Assembly: GCA_947474675.1 (NCBI GenBank)
Contig: CANJKA010000009.1
Coordinates: forward strand, 1 to 62,589
Source: Flavobacteriales bacterium
Lineage (GTDB): Bacteria > Bacteroidota > Bacteroidia > Flavobacteriales_D > Crocinitomicaceae
Direction: 5' to 3'
DNA length: 62,589 nucleotides
The translations under genes were made by a program, and so were the position numbers. The notes under the pieces are model-generated. The model was given only the letters and a program-made list of their open reading frames with translations. It was not told where the DNA came from and ran no database searches. Below are positions 21,001-29,129 of the stretch, piece after piece. Within the stretch, counting starts at the first letter, position 1. Each line of letters opens with the position of its first letter.

Positions 21001-21892
21001 TGTAAATAGTTTGCCAACAGTTGCAGCAGGAAATGATCAACAAATATGTTTAGGGAATTCAGTTGTTTTAGCTGGTGGCGGAGCTTCAACTTATAGTTGG
21101 ACAAATGGTGTAGTTAATGCACAAGCTTTTACGCCTTCTGTTGGAACAATTACATATACTGTAACTGGAACTGATGTAAATAATTGCATAAATACTGATC
21201 AAGTTGTTGTAATTGTGAATGGATTACCAACAGTTTTAGCAGGAAATGATCAACAAATTTGTTTAGGAAATTCAGTTGTTTTAGCAGGAGCAGGAGCGTC
21301 GACTTTTAGTTGGGATAATGGAGTAGTAAATAATCAATTTTTTACACCTACTGTAGGAGTTTTAACTTATACAGTTATCGGAACAGATGTAAATAGTTGT
21401 GTAAATACTGATCAAGTTGTGATTACTGTAAACGCATTACCTTCTATTCCTTCAATTACTGCAAGTTCAACAGTTTTAACTTCGAGTACTGCAACTTCTT
21501 ATCAATGGTTTTCTGGTTCGAATATAGTATCTGGTGAAACAGCACAAACGTATTCACCTGGACAAACAGGAATCTATTCTGTAGAAATAACGGATGCAAA
21601 TGGATGTTCAAATACTTCGGCTGATTTCAATTTTACATTATCAGACTTAACAAGTTTGAATAAAATAGGGATGATTGAGGTTTCTCCTAATCCAAGCTCG
21701 GGTAAGTTTTCGATTACTTTTGGTAATTCAGATGTACATTCAATGAAAGTTTTCAATGCTGCAGGTTCGATTATTTTTAATTCTTCAATTCTGGTTTCAG
21801 AAATTGATCTATCCAATCATCCAAAAGGCGTTTATTTCTTGAAAATTGAAAGTAATGAGAAAGTGTTTGTGAAAAAATTGATTGTGAATTGA
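18065..21892 (+). CDS. T9SS-exported surface protein: propeller-like domain, CSLREA segment, beta-helix, Ig-like repeats
   Basis: 1275 aa. Signal peptide at residues 1-20. Residues 25-375 resemble a glycosidase/sialidase-type beta-propeller (HALIHDEY, SSTNGGQTYSH, NIIKKDGYYYVMVH). A CSLREA-like motif (VCSLRAALEESNA) lies near residue 400, followed by a right-handed beta-helix with NTIGG/NLIGG turns (about 480-800). Ig/PKD-like modules follow (about 915-1165), including two 71-residue near-identical units. The C-terminal 75 residues (VSPNPSSGKFSITF ... GVYFLKIESNEKV) are a type A T9SS sorting domain that directs export and cell-surface attachment. A glycan-binding or adhesive role is inferred. 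PorT in this window fits an active T9SS. Confidence 0.85.
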   Translation: MIRTFILAIILLFSSSLFSQITYPGTPTVGPIEMVYDYSVSNCNVIDIPDAPTRVFRDASGNLNLMASHYTSWRMTGANFNTLTKDCASVMTSDLDTDPSKFNNQEWISSTYTEDGTTVHALIHDEYVPCGNWNNCWYNGITYASSTNGGQTYSHTTAPSNLVAASPYQSPYPTVHTAFGIFGGSNIIKKDGYYYVMVHLEAHLLQEWGVGVIRTNNLSDPTSWRGWDGTDYTVSFVNPYTATGYNPADKVLAPVSRDRIAKMCSSLTYNTYFGKYMVADYSNCVVNGVMTYGFFYALSDDLINWSSPRLILQTTSTWAVGGSLYASIIDHNDVTRNFEQPGQTCYMYYTKWNSGTYDRDLVRVPVTFNKEIVTSFVVNSTTDLSDKTPGDGICLTTGGVCSLRAALEESNARPPYDLYDVTPMPITFNISGTGVKTITPTIGYPEIFYPINVNGYTQTGGAENTNNFNQGLNTAIKVKVDGLNTGGTFAFHCGNNTLKGLSLVNGNIDFLYEEGYSKTKDNNTIQGCFIGMSANGIAQVDAALHFNNQDLNTIGGTTNATRNLIGGGIVFEKSDSNSVYGNYFGTTLTGVTSSGTNAHSIQILDSSSYNFIGGTNAMEPNLISGGNRGVMIQGLGTIENEIVNNLIGSTIDGVTALGNQNAGVLLSNGTAFNIISGNVIMANSVDEAGIWMDSTFNNTIKSNYIGTSANQVAVAGNGNVGTFSGGIVMMNESANNMIGGANSADGNVIANNIFGILVQSNTGIGNTFKSNLYYNNSEMAIDIDGDYTPSGEDALDVDLGPNGTQNYPVITASYVTASQISMVGTFNSKANKTYTIQYYSNVACNQSGNGEGKVLIGTQTLTTNSSGNATINVSFSAVVVVGSSITCLATDDLNSTSEFSECVLTQAASAPSIPTISASGALTFCQGNTVTLTSTAATSYLWSTGATTQSIVVSSTGSYSVTVYNAQGLSAISNATSVTVNSLPTVAAGNDQQICLGNSVVLAGGGASTYSWTNGVVNAQAFTPSVGTITYTVTGTDVNNCINTDQVVVIVNGLPTVLAGNDQQICLGNSVVLAGAGASTFSWDNGVVNNQFFTPTVGVLTYTVIGTDVNSCVNTDQVVITVNALPSIPSITASSTVLTSSTATSYQWFSGSNIVSGETAQTYSPGQTGIYSVEITDANGCSNTSADFNFTLSDLTSLNKIGMIEVSPNPSSGKFSITFGNSDVHSMKVFNAAGSIIFNSSILVSEIDLSNHPKGVYFLKIESNEKVFVKKLIVN
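21011..21436 (+). repeat. Tandem duplication of a 213-bp coding unit (71 aa)
   Basis: Two consecutive 213-nt units (21011-21223 and 21224-21436) encode closely similar Ig-like modules containing AGNDQQICLGNSVVLAG and NTDQVV. The high nucleotide similarity suggests a recent in-frame duplication inside the surface protein. Confidence 0.8.
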
Positions 21893-21893
21893 T

Positions 21894-21959
21894 TTTTGCC
21901 TTTTTTTTTTGTAGAGACGCGATTAATCGCGTCTCTACAAAAAAAAACGGCAAAAAAAT
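21894..21959. terminator. Bidirectional terminator built from a GTAGAGACGC palindrome
   Basis: A perfect 28-bp palindrome at 21911-21938 (GTAGAGACGCGATT and its complement) is flanked by a T run on the left and an A run on the right, and outside that by GCC/GGC. The pairing could extend over nearly the whole gap between the convergent surface-protein gene and uvrA. The core is the same GTAGAGACGC element seen at 25677. Confidence 0.85.
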
Positions 21960-24736
21960 CATATTTTCCCCTTTAAAAATTTCCCTGTATAATTATTTTC
22001 TTCCAAAACCAAATTTTCAGGCGTTCCTTCGAAAACAACATTTCCTCCTAAATTTCCACCTTCAGGACCAATATCAATTATCCAATCTGCACATTTAATA
22101 ACTTCAGTATTGTGTTCAATAACAATAACTGAATGACCAGCATTGATTAATTCATTAAACGCTATAACCAATTTGTTAATATCGTGAAAATGTAATCCTG
22201 TTGTTGGTTCATCAAAGATAAATAGGGTAGAAGGACTACTTCCACCTTTTGCTAGAAACGATGCTAATTTAATTCGTTGCGCTTCTCCACCACTCAAGGT
22301 ACTAGATGATTGTCCTAATTTCACATAACCCAATCCAACATTCACTAAAGGTTGAATTTTCTCAACAATTTTTTGTTCAATTTTATCCGTTCCTTCTTTG
22401 AAAAAATCCAAGGAAGTTTGAATATCCATATTTAAAATATCAGCAATACTTTTTCCTCTGTATTCTACTTCCAGCGTTTCTGATTTATATCTTTTACCGT
22501 GACAATTATCACACGGTAAATGAACATCCGCCATGAATTGCATTCCAACCGTAATCTCACCTTCCCCCTCACATACTTCACATCTTCCCCCTTCCACATT
22601 GAAACTGAAAAATCCAGGTTTGTATCCTCTTAATTTAGAGATTTGTTGACGACAGAATAATTCTCGAATATCATCAAACGCTTTAACATAGGTAATTGGA
22701 TTACTTCTAGATGATTTCCCAATTGGATTTTGATCAATAAATTCAACTTCTTTGATCATTTTAAGATCTCCTAAAAGCTGTGAGAAATTACCTTGAGCAT
22801 CGCCAAATTGCCCTAATTCTTTGCGTATAGCTGAATATAAAATATCTTTTACTAAAGTAGATTTGCCAGAACCACTTACTCCAGTAACACAAACTAAACT
22901 GTTCAAGGGAAAATCAACTGTGATATTTTTTAAATTATTTTGTGTTGCACCAACAACCGTAAGTTTATTTTTGGAAGTTCTTCTTTTCTTAGGAACAGGA
23001 ATTATTTCTTTTCCGGTTAAATATTTAGCAGTTAAGCTAGTTTCGTTTTTTATTAATGCTTCAAAATCACCATGAAAAACAACTTCTCCGCCGAAAACAC
23101 CAGCCATTGGACCTATATCAAGAATTTCGTCAGCAGCTTTCATCATTTCTTCTTCGTGTTCAACTACGATCACTGTATTTCCTAGATCTCTTAAGTTTTT
23201 TAGTACACCAATCAATCGATGAGTATCGCGCGGGTGAAGTCCAATACTTGGTTCATCCAAAATATACATCGATCCAACTAAACTACTTCCAAGAGACGTC
23301 GCTAAGTTAATTCGTTGAGATTCTCCACCAGAAAGAGAATTTGATTGTCTGTTTAAAGTTAAATATCCTAATCCAACTTCGCTTATGAAGGTCAAACGAT
23401 TGACAATTTCAGGTAATATACGTTTTGCTACCTGCTTATCGTAGTCGTTTAAATCCAATCCTTTGAAAAACTTTAAGCTTTCAGATATTGGCATTAGAAC
23501 AACATCTGTTATTGAAGTATTATTTACTAAAACATAATTAGCGTCTTTTCTCAAACGAGTTCCCTTACAGTCAGGACAACCTGTTTTACCTCTATAACGA
23601 GAAAGCATAACACGGTATTGAATTTTATACGCTTGTTTTTCAAGAAATTTAAAGAATTCATTTAATCCTTGAAAATATTCATTACCAGTCCAAAGCAATT
23701 GGTATTCTTTTTCAGTTAATTCATTGACAGCTCTGTGAATGGGGAAATCGAATTTTTTAGCATTAAAAATTAATTCTTTTAGATATTCTCCCATCGTATC
23801 ACCTTTCCAAGGAACAATTGCCCCTTCGTATACACTTAGTCCTTTATTAGGGAAAACTAAATTCGGGTCAATTCCAATAACTTGACCAAAACCTTCACAA
23901 GCTTTACATGCACCAAATGGATTATTGAAGGTGAAAAAATGTTCATTAGGTTCTTGAAATTCCATTCCATCTAATTCAAACTTATTTGAAAAAGGGACGA
24001 ATGTTTCAGATTCAGGTAAATATATTTCTAGATTTTGTTCTCCTTCACTAAAAGCTAAACCAATAGAATCACTTATTCTTCCAATTTCCTCTTCGTTTGA
24101 CAAATCAATTTTAATTCGATCCACTAAAAGATATGCTTTTTCAATATTGGGCGGAATATTTTTTAAAACGTCTTCAATATCAAGTGTTTCATTGTTTAAA
24201 TAAAGACGAACATATCCTTGGTCTTTCAATAAATTCAATTGACGTTCAATTCCATATTTTTCAAATCCCATTATAGGGGCAAGGATCATCGCTCTTTTGC
24301 CATCTCCTTGAAATTGTAAGAAATCAACTACATCCGAAACAGTATGTTTTTTCACTTCATTTCCAGAAACAGGAGAAATTGTTTTACCAACTCGAGCAAA
24401 TAGTATTTTAAGATAATTATAAATCTCCGTATTTGTTCCGACAGTTGAGCGAGGATTATTTGAAATCACTTTTTGTTCAATAGCAATTGCGGGAGAAATA
24501 CCTTTTATATAGTCTGTTTCAGGTTTGTCTAATTTTCCTAAAAATTGTCGAGCATAAGAAGATAAACTTTCAATATATCTTCTTTGACCTTCAGCGTATA
24601 ATGTATCAAAAGCAAGAGAAGATTTTCCAGAACCAGACAAACCAGTGATGACAGTTAGTTTTCCATGAGGAATTTTAACATCAATGTTTTTAAGATTATG
24701 AACTCTCGCTCCTTTTATTTCGATATACTTTTGCAT
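21959..24736 (-). CDS. uvrA: Excinuclease ABC subunit A
   Basis: DNA damage-recognition ATPase of nucleotide excision repair, cytosolic, partner of UvrB. Two ABC ATPase halves are visible: Walker A GLSGSGKSSL (about residue 32) and GVSGSGKSTL (about residue 622), with signatures LSGGESQRI and LSGGEAQRI. Zinc-site cysteine pairs are in CKACEGFG, CPDCKGTR, CEVCEGEGE and CDNCHGKRY. I use the ATG at 24736 (MQKYIEIKGARVHNLKNI, 925 aa); the longer in-frame start at 24769 is TTG and lies inside the heptamer repeat. Convergent with the T9SS protein gene. Confidence 0.97.
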   Translation of the reverse strand: MQKYIEIKGARVHNLKNIDVKIPHGKLTVITGLSGSGKSSLAFDTLYAEGQRRYIESLSSYARQFLGKLDKPETDYIKGISPAIAIEQKVISNNPRSTVGTNTEIYNYLKILFARVGKTISPVSGNEVKKHTVSDVVDFLQFQGDGKRAMILAPIMGFEKYGIERQLNLLKDQGYVRLYLNNETLDIEDVLKNIPPNIEKAYLLVDRIKIDLSNEEEIGRISDSIGLAFSEGEQNLEIYLPESETFVPFSNKFELDGMEFQEPNEHFFTFNNPFGACKACEGFGQVIGIDPNLVFPNKGLSVYEGAIVPWKGDTMGEYLKELIFNAKKFDFPIHRAVNELTEKEYQLLWTGNEYFQGLNEFFKFLEKQAYKIQYRVMLSRYRGKTGCPDCKGTRLRKDANYVLVNNTSITDVVLMPISESLKFFKGLDLNDYDKQVAKRILPEIVNRLTFISEVGLGYLTLNRQSNSLSGGESQRINLATSLGSSLVGSMYILDEPSIGLHPRDTHRLIGVLKNLRDLGNTVIVVEHEEEMMKAADEILDIGPMAGVFGGEVVFHGDFEALIKNETSLTAKYLTGKEIIPVPKKRRTSKNKLTVVGATQNNLKNITVDFPLNSLVCVTGVSGSGKSTLVKDILYSAIRKELGQFGDAQGNFSQLLGDLKMIKEVEFIDQNPIGKSSRSNPITYVKAFDDIRELFCRQQISKLRGYKPGFFSFNVEGGRCEVCEGEGEITVGMQFMADVHLPCDNCHGKRYKSETLEVEYRGKSIADILNMDIQTSLDFFKEGTDKIEQKIVEKIQPLVNVGLGYVKLGQSSSTLSGGEAQRIKLASFLAKGGSSPSTLFIFDEPTTGLHFHDINKLVIAFNELINAGHSVIVIEHNTEVIKCADWIIDIGPEGGNLGGNVVFEGTPENLVLEENNYTGKFLKGKI

Positions 24737-25071
24737 GTTTGAGTCTTTACTAATACTATTAGAAGTCAAAGATACAGATTACAAATTACAGATTTCATAT
24801 TAAGGGATACAATTTACAGATTTCAAATAATCACCCCAATCTGCAATTTGTAATTTTCCAATCTATAATCGAATAAAAAATACCGTTTACTCAATGATAA
24901 CTACATTTTGAAAGAAATTGTATTGAAAATATTCGAAAGATGTTGTGTGTTAACATATTTTATGTATTTTCGTTTTACAAATAATTAAAAAGCGATAAGC
25001 CTATAGATATAATTTACTCTTAAAAATTTTCAAGTACAAAACAAATTGTTTTACTTCTAAACGAGTGAATT
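24737..25071. other. 335-bp intergenic region between uvrA and the sigma factor gene
   Basis: The uvrA-proximal third is the heptamer array at 24766-24870. The rest (24871-25071) is AT-rich leader DNA for the sigma factor gene. I see no ORF and no confident promoter, only a near-match to TAnnTTTG around 24963-24972 (TGTATTTTCG). Confidence 0.45.
24766..24870. repeat. Inverted array of 7-bp words (CAGATTA / AATCTGN family)
   Basis: The left arm (about 24766-24828) reads in 7-bp phase: AAAGATA, CAGATTA, CAAATTA, CAGATTT and so on. The right arm (about 24839-24870) carries the complementary words AATCTGC, AATTTGT, AATTTTC and CAATCTA. Same architecture as the other heptamer loci, with different words. 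Confidence 0.6.
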
Positions 25072-25668
25072 ATGATTAATAAGCAAACAGAAGATCGCGA
25101 TCTCATCGGCGCATACATTAAAGGAAACGACAAGGCATTCGAATTATTATTGATGCGTCATAAAAATAAAATTCACCGTTTTATTTTTATGAAGTTACAT
25201 GATCAAGATTTAACGGAAGACATTTTTCAAGAAACATTTATAAAAGTGATTAATACTTTTAAAAATGGATCTTATAATGAAGAAGGTAGATTTTTACCAT
25301 GGGCATTAAGAATAGCTCATAATTTAGTAATCGATCATTTTAGAAAAACATCTAGAGTGAAAATGGTTTCTGAATCGTCTTCAAAGACAGTTGATTTCAA
25401 TATTTTCAGTGTATTGAAATTAGATGATGCAAACATCGAAGAGTCGATGGTAAAAGAAGAATTAGAAACACAAATGGTTGAGCTAGTTGAGTTTTTGCCT
25501 TCTGCACAACGCGACATTTTAAAAATGAGATTATTTCAAGATTTATCATTTCAAGATATTTCTGAAAAAGAAAATATCAGTATCAATACAGCATTAGGAA
25601 GAATGAGATACGCGTTGATTAATTTGAGAAAATTAATTGAAAAACATGATTTGGTGATTGAAATTTGA
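25072..25668 (+). CDS. RNA polymerase sigma factor, sigma-70/ECF type
   Basis: 198 aa. Region 2 is at about residues 20-95 (DLTEDIFQETFIKVINTF and RIAHNLVIDHFRK, the -10 recognition helix). Region 4 is at about 135-195 (LPSAQRDILKMRLFQDLSF, then a helix-turn-helix with EKENISINTALGRMRYAL). No anti-sigma gene is adjacent, unlike the ECF operon at 40781. A stand-alone member with this sequence type is widely conserved in Flavobacteriales, so a housekeeping-like role is possible. It is divergent from uvrA and followed by a cluster of hairpins. Confidence 0.85.
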   Translation: MINKQTEDRDLIGAYIKGNDKAFELLLMRHKNKIHRFIFMKLHDQDLTEDIFQETFIKVINTFKNGSYNEEGRFLPWALRIAHNLVIDHFRKTSRVKMVSESSSKTVDFNIFSVLKLDDANIEESMVKEELETQMVELVEFLPSAQRDILKMRLFQDLSFQDISEKENISINTALGRMRYALINLRKLIEKHDLVIEI

Positions 25669-25676
25669 CCCCCCCC

Positions 25677-25892
25677 GTAGAGACGCAGCACTGCTGCGTC
25701 TCAAACGATTTACATCAACAATGTTCATCAAACGATTTACATCAACAATGTTCATTAATTAATTTACATTAATTAATGAAAAAACGCCCAACGTCCATCA
25801 AATTTGTTTGATGGACGTTGGGCGTTTTTTTTGATTATAAATGGTGAACCATTTATAATCAAAAAAAAGACACAGCAGTGCTGTGTCTCTAC
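25677..25892. repeat. Cluster of nested palindromes between convergent genes
   Basis: In order: palindrome GAGACGCAGCA-c-TGCTGCGTCTC (25680-25702, preceded by GTA to make GTAGAGACGC); a 27-nt unit repeated exactly twice (25701-25727 and 25728-25754); TTAATTAA inverted repeat around TTTACA (about 25755-25778); a 24-bp hairpin (25779-25830); a 13-bp hairpin with a 2-nt loop (25833-25860); GACACAGCA-g-TGCTGTGTC (25869-25887), whose following TCTAC mirrors the first GTAGAGAC. No coding potential. Confidence 0.85.
25779..25830. terminator. Strong bidirectional hairpin terminator
   Basis: A 24-bp perfect stem (25779-25802 with 25807-25830, core CGCCCAACGTCCATC) around a TTTG loop. It is edged by A and T runs so that it can act on the sigma factor gene from the left and on the glsB-like gene from the right. 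Confidence 0.8.
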
Positions 25893-25894
25893 GA

Positions 25895-25933
25895 GGAACG
25901 ACATATTAATTCATTGAATTAATATGTCGTTCC
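25895..25933. terminator. Hairpin overlapping the 3' end of the GlsB-like gene
   Basis: 19-bp perfect arms around a single central base. One arm encodes the last residues (ERHINSMN) and the stop of the minus-strand gene; the other lies just past it, so the stem forms across the stop codon. Confidence 0.75.
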
Positions 25934-26838
25934 TTTTTCTCCTCATATATATCCGAAATCGTCACCAAAATCCCCGTCTCTTCGACATCTCCAAATTCTG
26001 AATTGACTGCTGTTCCAAATGTTTTCATCGTTGGTGATAAATTCATGTAAATATTTACTAGAGGTGGAATGAATTCACCTCTTTCTTTACAATATGAATT
26101 TAAAACTTTAAAACCATCTTTATAATTTAGATCTTTTAAACTTTCTTCTACTAATGTATTGTCTGAATTTTGCTTCAAAGGATGAAAAGGCAACATTAGT
26201 TTTTCAGAGTCAGGGAAATAATGATGCATAAAGTGAAGTAAAAAATCACGACTTTCTGCATTGTAACTTGGATACATCGTCACTTTTCCGAAAAAATATT
26301 TTACATCAGGATTTTTCACAATTAAAGCACCTAATCCATCCCAAATATTATCTAAAGCATATAAACCTTTTCTAGCATTTACTGCAGGTTGAAAATTTGG
26401 TTGAACCCAACTTCTTCCTAATTCAATTGTATACGGAAGGTAATTAGTTATGAATTTTTGAGAAAAATCGAAATAATGACTAGTTGATAAAAGTATCTCA
26501 TTATTCGGTTGATTCAACGTGTTTTTACAAAGAATGTAACGGTATCCACCAATAATTTCTTCGTCTTCAGGTGACCAAACGATTAATTGTTCGTAACAAA
26601 TTTCATTCGTGTCATATTCATCAATGTCGACTTCTTCACCAGTTCCTCCACCTGAAGCACGAAAAGTAACTTCTCTTAATCTTCCGATTTCAAGCATAGT
26701 ATTGGGCGAGTTGTGATGATTTACGATATAAATTTCATTTTCACCTTTACGAGTATTTCGAATATATCGGTCACTATTTAACTCATTTTTGATAATTGAT
26801 TTATCAATTGGTGCAATAACTTCTTTTTTATTTTTCAT
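25906..26838 (-). CDS. glsB: GlsB/OlsB-like GNAT N-acyltransferase
   Basis: A 310-aa GNAT-fold protein of the family that N-acylates an amino acid with a 3-hydroxy fatty acid, the first step of glycine/ornithine-type aminolipid synthesis. Conserved stretches: EIGRLREVTFRASGGGTGE (about residues 50-68), EIIGGYRYILCK, IELGRSWVQP and FFGKVTMYPSYN. It is 9 nt downstream of a PlsC-family gene on the same strand, matching the glsB-glsA pairing known in Bacteroides. The last codons lie inside a perfect hairpin. Amino acid acceptor (glycine versus ornithine or serine-glycine) is not deducible. Confidence 0.72.
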   Translation of the reverse strand: MKNKKEVIAPIDKSIIKNELNSDRYIRNTRKGENEIYIVNHHNSPNTMLEIGRLREVTFRASGGGTGEEVDIDEYDTNEICYEQLIVWSPEDEEIIGGYRYILCKNTLNQPNNEILLSTSHYFDFSQKFITNYLPYTIELGRSWVQPNFQPAVNARKGLYALDNIWDGLGALIVKNPDVKYFFGKVTMYPSYNAESRDFLLHFMHHYFPDSEKLMLPFHPLKQNSDNTLVEESLKDLNYKDGFKVLNSYCKERGEFIPPLVNIYMNLSPTMKTFGTAVNSEFGDVEETGILVTISDIYEEKKERHINSMN

Positions 26839-26847
26839 AATTAGGGA

Positions 26848-27666
26848 CTAATTATTTTGTAATTCATATATTTTATACTTCACCCATTCTGTTTGTTTTC
26901 GTTGAGTCAATTCTTTTGGTAAAGAATCGTAAGGAACAGGGTTTCCAATTTTAATTGTGATCGTTTTACCGCGAAGTTTATAGAATTCATTTGACAGGTA
27001 AAACATTTCTATATTTGCTTTAATTCCAATTTTTTTCCTGAAATTAGCTAATCGATAAAAGAAATTTGAAAGCTCTCCGTCAATAAAAACAGGGACAATA
27101 GTTCTATTATGCTCTTTTGATAAAGTTATAAAGGTTTTTTTCCATTCAAGATCAGTAACTCGACCATTTATTTTTCTACTAACAAGACCAGCAGGGAAAA
27201 CACAAACTGCATGATCTGTAGCAAAAAGTTCTTCTAATTGCTCTCTTTTTGATTGTCCATTTTTACCATGTTTATTAACGCCAAGAAAAATTCCATTTAG
27301 ATTTTTCAAGTGAAGCAAAATGTCATTGACAATAAATTTTAAATCTTCGCGGTGACCTTTTAAAGCAGACACGAGGGCCATTGCATCCATCCCGCCTAAA
27401 GGATGATTCATAGCGATAACAATTTTACCTGTTTTTGGTATTTTTTCAATGCCTTCAGTCTTAATATTTACCTCTAACATTTTAATTACTTCAACACAAA
27501 AATCAACATTGTAGTCATTTTTATGCTTTAAAAGAAAGGCGTTTATTTCTTTTTGATGTAAAATTCTTTCAACATAATTGATTAGAAACCAAGGCATCCA
27601 ACGATAAAGTTTTGGGTTTTTATCCTTAATAATTTTTCTTACGTCAATAAATTTTTCGTTATCCAT
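26848..27666 (-). CDS. glsA: GlsA/OlsA-like 1-acyl-glycerol-3-phosphate acyltransferase family protein
   Basis: A 272-aa PlsC-superfamily O-acyltransferase predicted to esterify the hydroxyl of the N-acyl amino acid, completing the aminolipid. The catalytic motif is NHPLGGMDAMAL, with five residues between His and Asp rather than the usual four, as is common for this subfamily. FPAGLVSRK (glycerol-phosphate binding motif III) and IVPVFIDGELSNFF follow. It is first in a two-gene operon with the GNAT gene (9-nt gap). The N-terminal 60 residues are amphipathic, consistent with peripheral attachment to the inner membrane. Confidence 0.72.
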   Translation of the reverse strand: MDNEKFIDVRKIIKDKNPKLYRWMPWFLINYVERILHQKEINAFLLKHKNDYNVDFCVEVIKMLEVNIKTEGIEKIPKTGKIVIAMNHPLGGMDAMALVSALKGHREDLKFIVNDILLHLKNLNGIFLGVNKHGKNGQSKREQLEELFATDHAVCVFPAGLVSRKINGRVTDLEWKKTFITLSKEHNRTIVPVFIDGELSNFFYRLANFRKKIGIKANIEMFYLSNEFYKLRGKTITIKIGNPVPYDSLPKELTQRKQTEWVKYKIYELQNN

Positions 27667-27873
27667 TCTATTTGCGAAGATACAGTTTTTTTTTAATCAA
27701 GACAATATCCCATTGTGATTAAAGTTAATAGAAATGAAATTGACTCGTATCAATGTCTAATTGATTTATATATAGTCTTTTATATCTTAACTGCTTTTGT
27801 TTTTTTTAAAAAATAGGTTTTAATACAAAGTATTTAGTAAAACTATTATTTCTTTTCAGTTTATTTTTAATAA

Positions 27874-27909
27874 TTTGAATCCTTTATTTACACATTATGT
27901 CTAGCTTTG
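27874..27909 (+). promoter_or_regulatory. Candidate Bacteroidota promoter for aspC
   Basis: TTTG at 27874-27877 and TAGCTTTG (fits TAnnTTTG) at 27902-27909, with a 24-nt spacer that is slightly longer than typical. It lies beyond the first in-frame ATG (27897), which argues that translation starts at the second ATG (27936). Confidence 0.4.
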
Positions 27910-27935
27910 TAGAGTTAAACAAAAAAAACTTTATT

Positions 27936-29129
27936 ATGATTCAATTATCGAAACGATTAATGGAAATGGAAGAATCGGCAACGATCGCTATGTCTAGAAA
28001 AAGTCGTGAATTAAAAGCTGAGGGAAAAGATATTATTTCTTTAAGTTTGGGAGAACCTGATTTCTTCACACCTCAATTTATTAAAGATGCTGCTGTTGAA
28101 GCAATGAATAATAATTTCACCATGTACACTCCTGTTGAGGGATATGATGATTTAAGAGAAAGTATTTCTTTAAAGTTTAAAAGAGATAATGGTTTAACAT
28201 ATAGTAAAGATCAAATTGTTGTTTCGACTGGAGCAAAACAATCAATAGCGAATGTTGTTTTAAGTTTGGTTGGGCCTGGAGATGAAGTAATCATTCCAGC
28301 ACCTTATTGGGTTTCTTATTTAGAAATCGTAAAAGTTGCTGAAGGAAAATCGGTTGTTGTTCACGCTGGAATTGATAATGATTTCAAAGTAACTGCTGCT
28401 GAATTAGAAGCTGCTATTACCCCAAAAACAAAATTAATTATTTTTTCAACACCTTGTAATCCTACTGGTTCTGTATACAGTAAAGAAGAATTACAAGCTT
28501 GGGCAACTGTTTTGAAAAAATATCCGAACGTAATCGTAATTGCTGATGAAATTTATGAGCATATCAATTTTTCAGGGAAACATGAAAGTTTAGCTCAATT
28601 TCCAGAAGTGTACAATCAAGTAGTTACAATTAACGGAGTGTCTAAAGCTTGGGCTATGACAGGATGGAGATTGGGTTATATTGGTGCTCCTAAAGAAATT
28701 GCAAGCGCTTGTAATAAGATTCAAGGTCAGTTTACTTCTGGAACGTGTTCAGTTACTCAAAAAGCAGCTATTGCAGCAATGAAAGCTGATCCTTCTGTAT
28801 TAAAAGATATGATTTCTGCTTTCCATAGTAGAAGAGATTTAGTAATCGCAGCTTTAAATACAATTAAAGGTGTTAAAACAAATTTACCAGAAGGTGCATT
28901 TTACGTTTTTCCAGATATTTCTTATTTTATAGGAAAATCTTTTGGAGGAACGACTATTAAAACAGCTGAAGATTTGGCAATGTTTTTATTAAGTGATGCT
29001 TTAGTAGCTTTAGTTTCTGGAGAAGCATTTGGAGATTCAAATTGTTTACGTATTTCTTACGCAGCTTCTGAGGAAACTTTAACTGAAGCAATGAAAAGAA
29101 TTAAAACTTCTCTAGAAAAATTGAGCTAA
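27936..29129 (+). CDS. aspC: Class I/II PLP-dependent aminotransferase (aspartate aminotransferase-like)
   Basis: Fold-type I aminotransferase exchanging amino groups between aspartate (or related amino acids) and 2-oxoglutarate. Seen: SLGEPDFFTPQFIKDAA near the N-terminus, TGAKQSIANV (PLP phosphate), CNPTGSVYS, ADEIYEHINF and the Schiff-base lysine in GVSKAWAMTGWRLGY. The usual start of this family (MIQLSKRLMEMEESATIAMS) begins at 27936 (397 aa); the ATG at 27897 would add 13 residues and overlaps a TAnnTTTG element. The stop codon overlaps the ATG of the heptose kinase gene by one base, indicating translational coupling. Confidence 0.88.
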   Translation: MIQLSKRLMEMEESATIAMSRKSRELKAEGKDIISLSLGEPDFFTPQFIKDAAVEAMNNNFTMYTPVEGYDDLRESISLKFKRDNGLTYSKDQIVVSTGAKQSIANVVLSLVGPGDEVIIPAPYWVSYLEIVKVAEGKSVVVHAGIDNDFKVTAAELEAAITPKTKLIIFSTPCNPTGSVYSKEELQAWATVLKKYPNVIVIADEIYEHINFSGKHESLAQFPEVYNQVVTINGVSKAWAMTGWRLGYIGAPKEIASACNKIQGQFTSGTCSVTQKAAIAAMKADPSVLKDMISAFHSRRDLVIAALNTIKGVKTNLPEGAFYVFPDISYFIGKSFGGTTIKTAEDLAMFLLSDALVALVSGEAFGDSNCLRISYAASEETLTEAMKRIKTSLEKLS

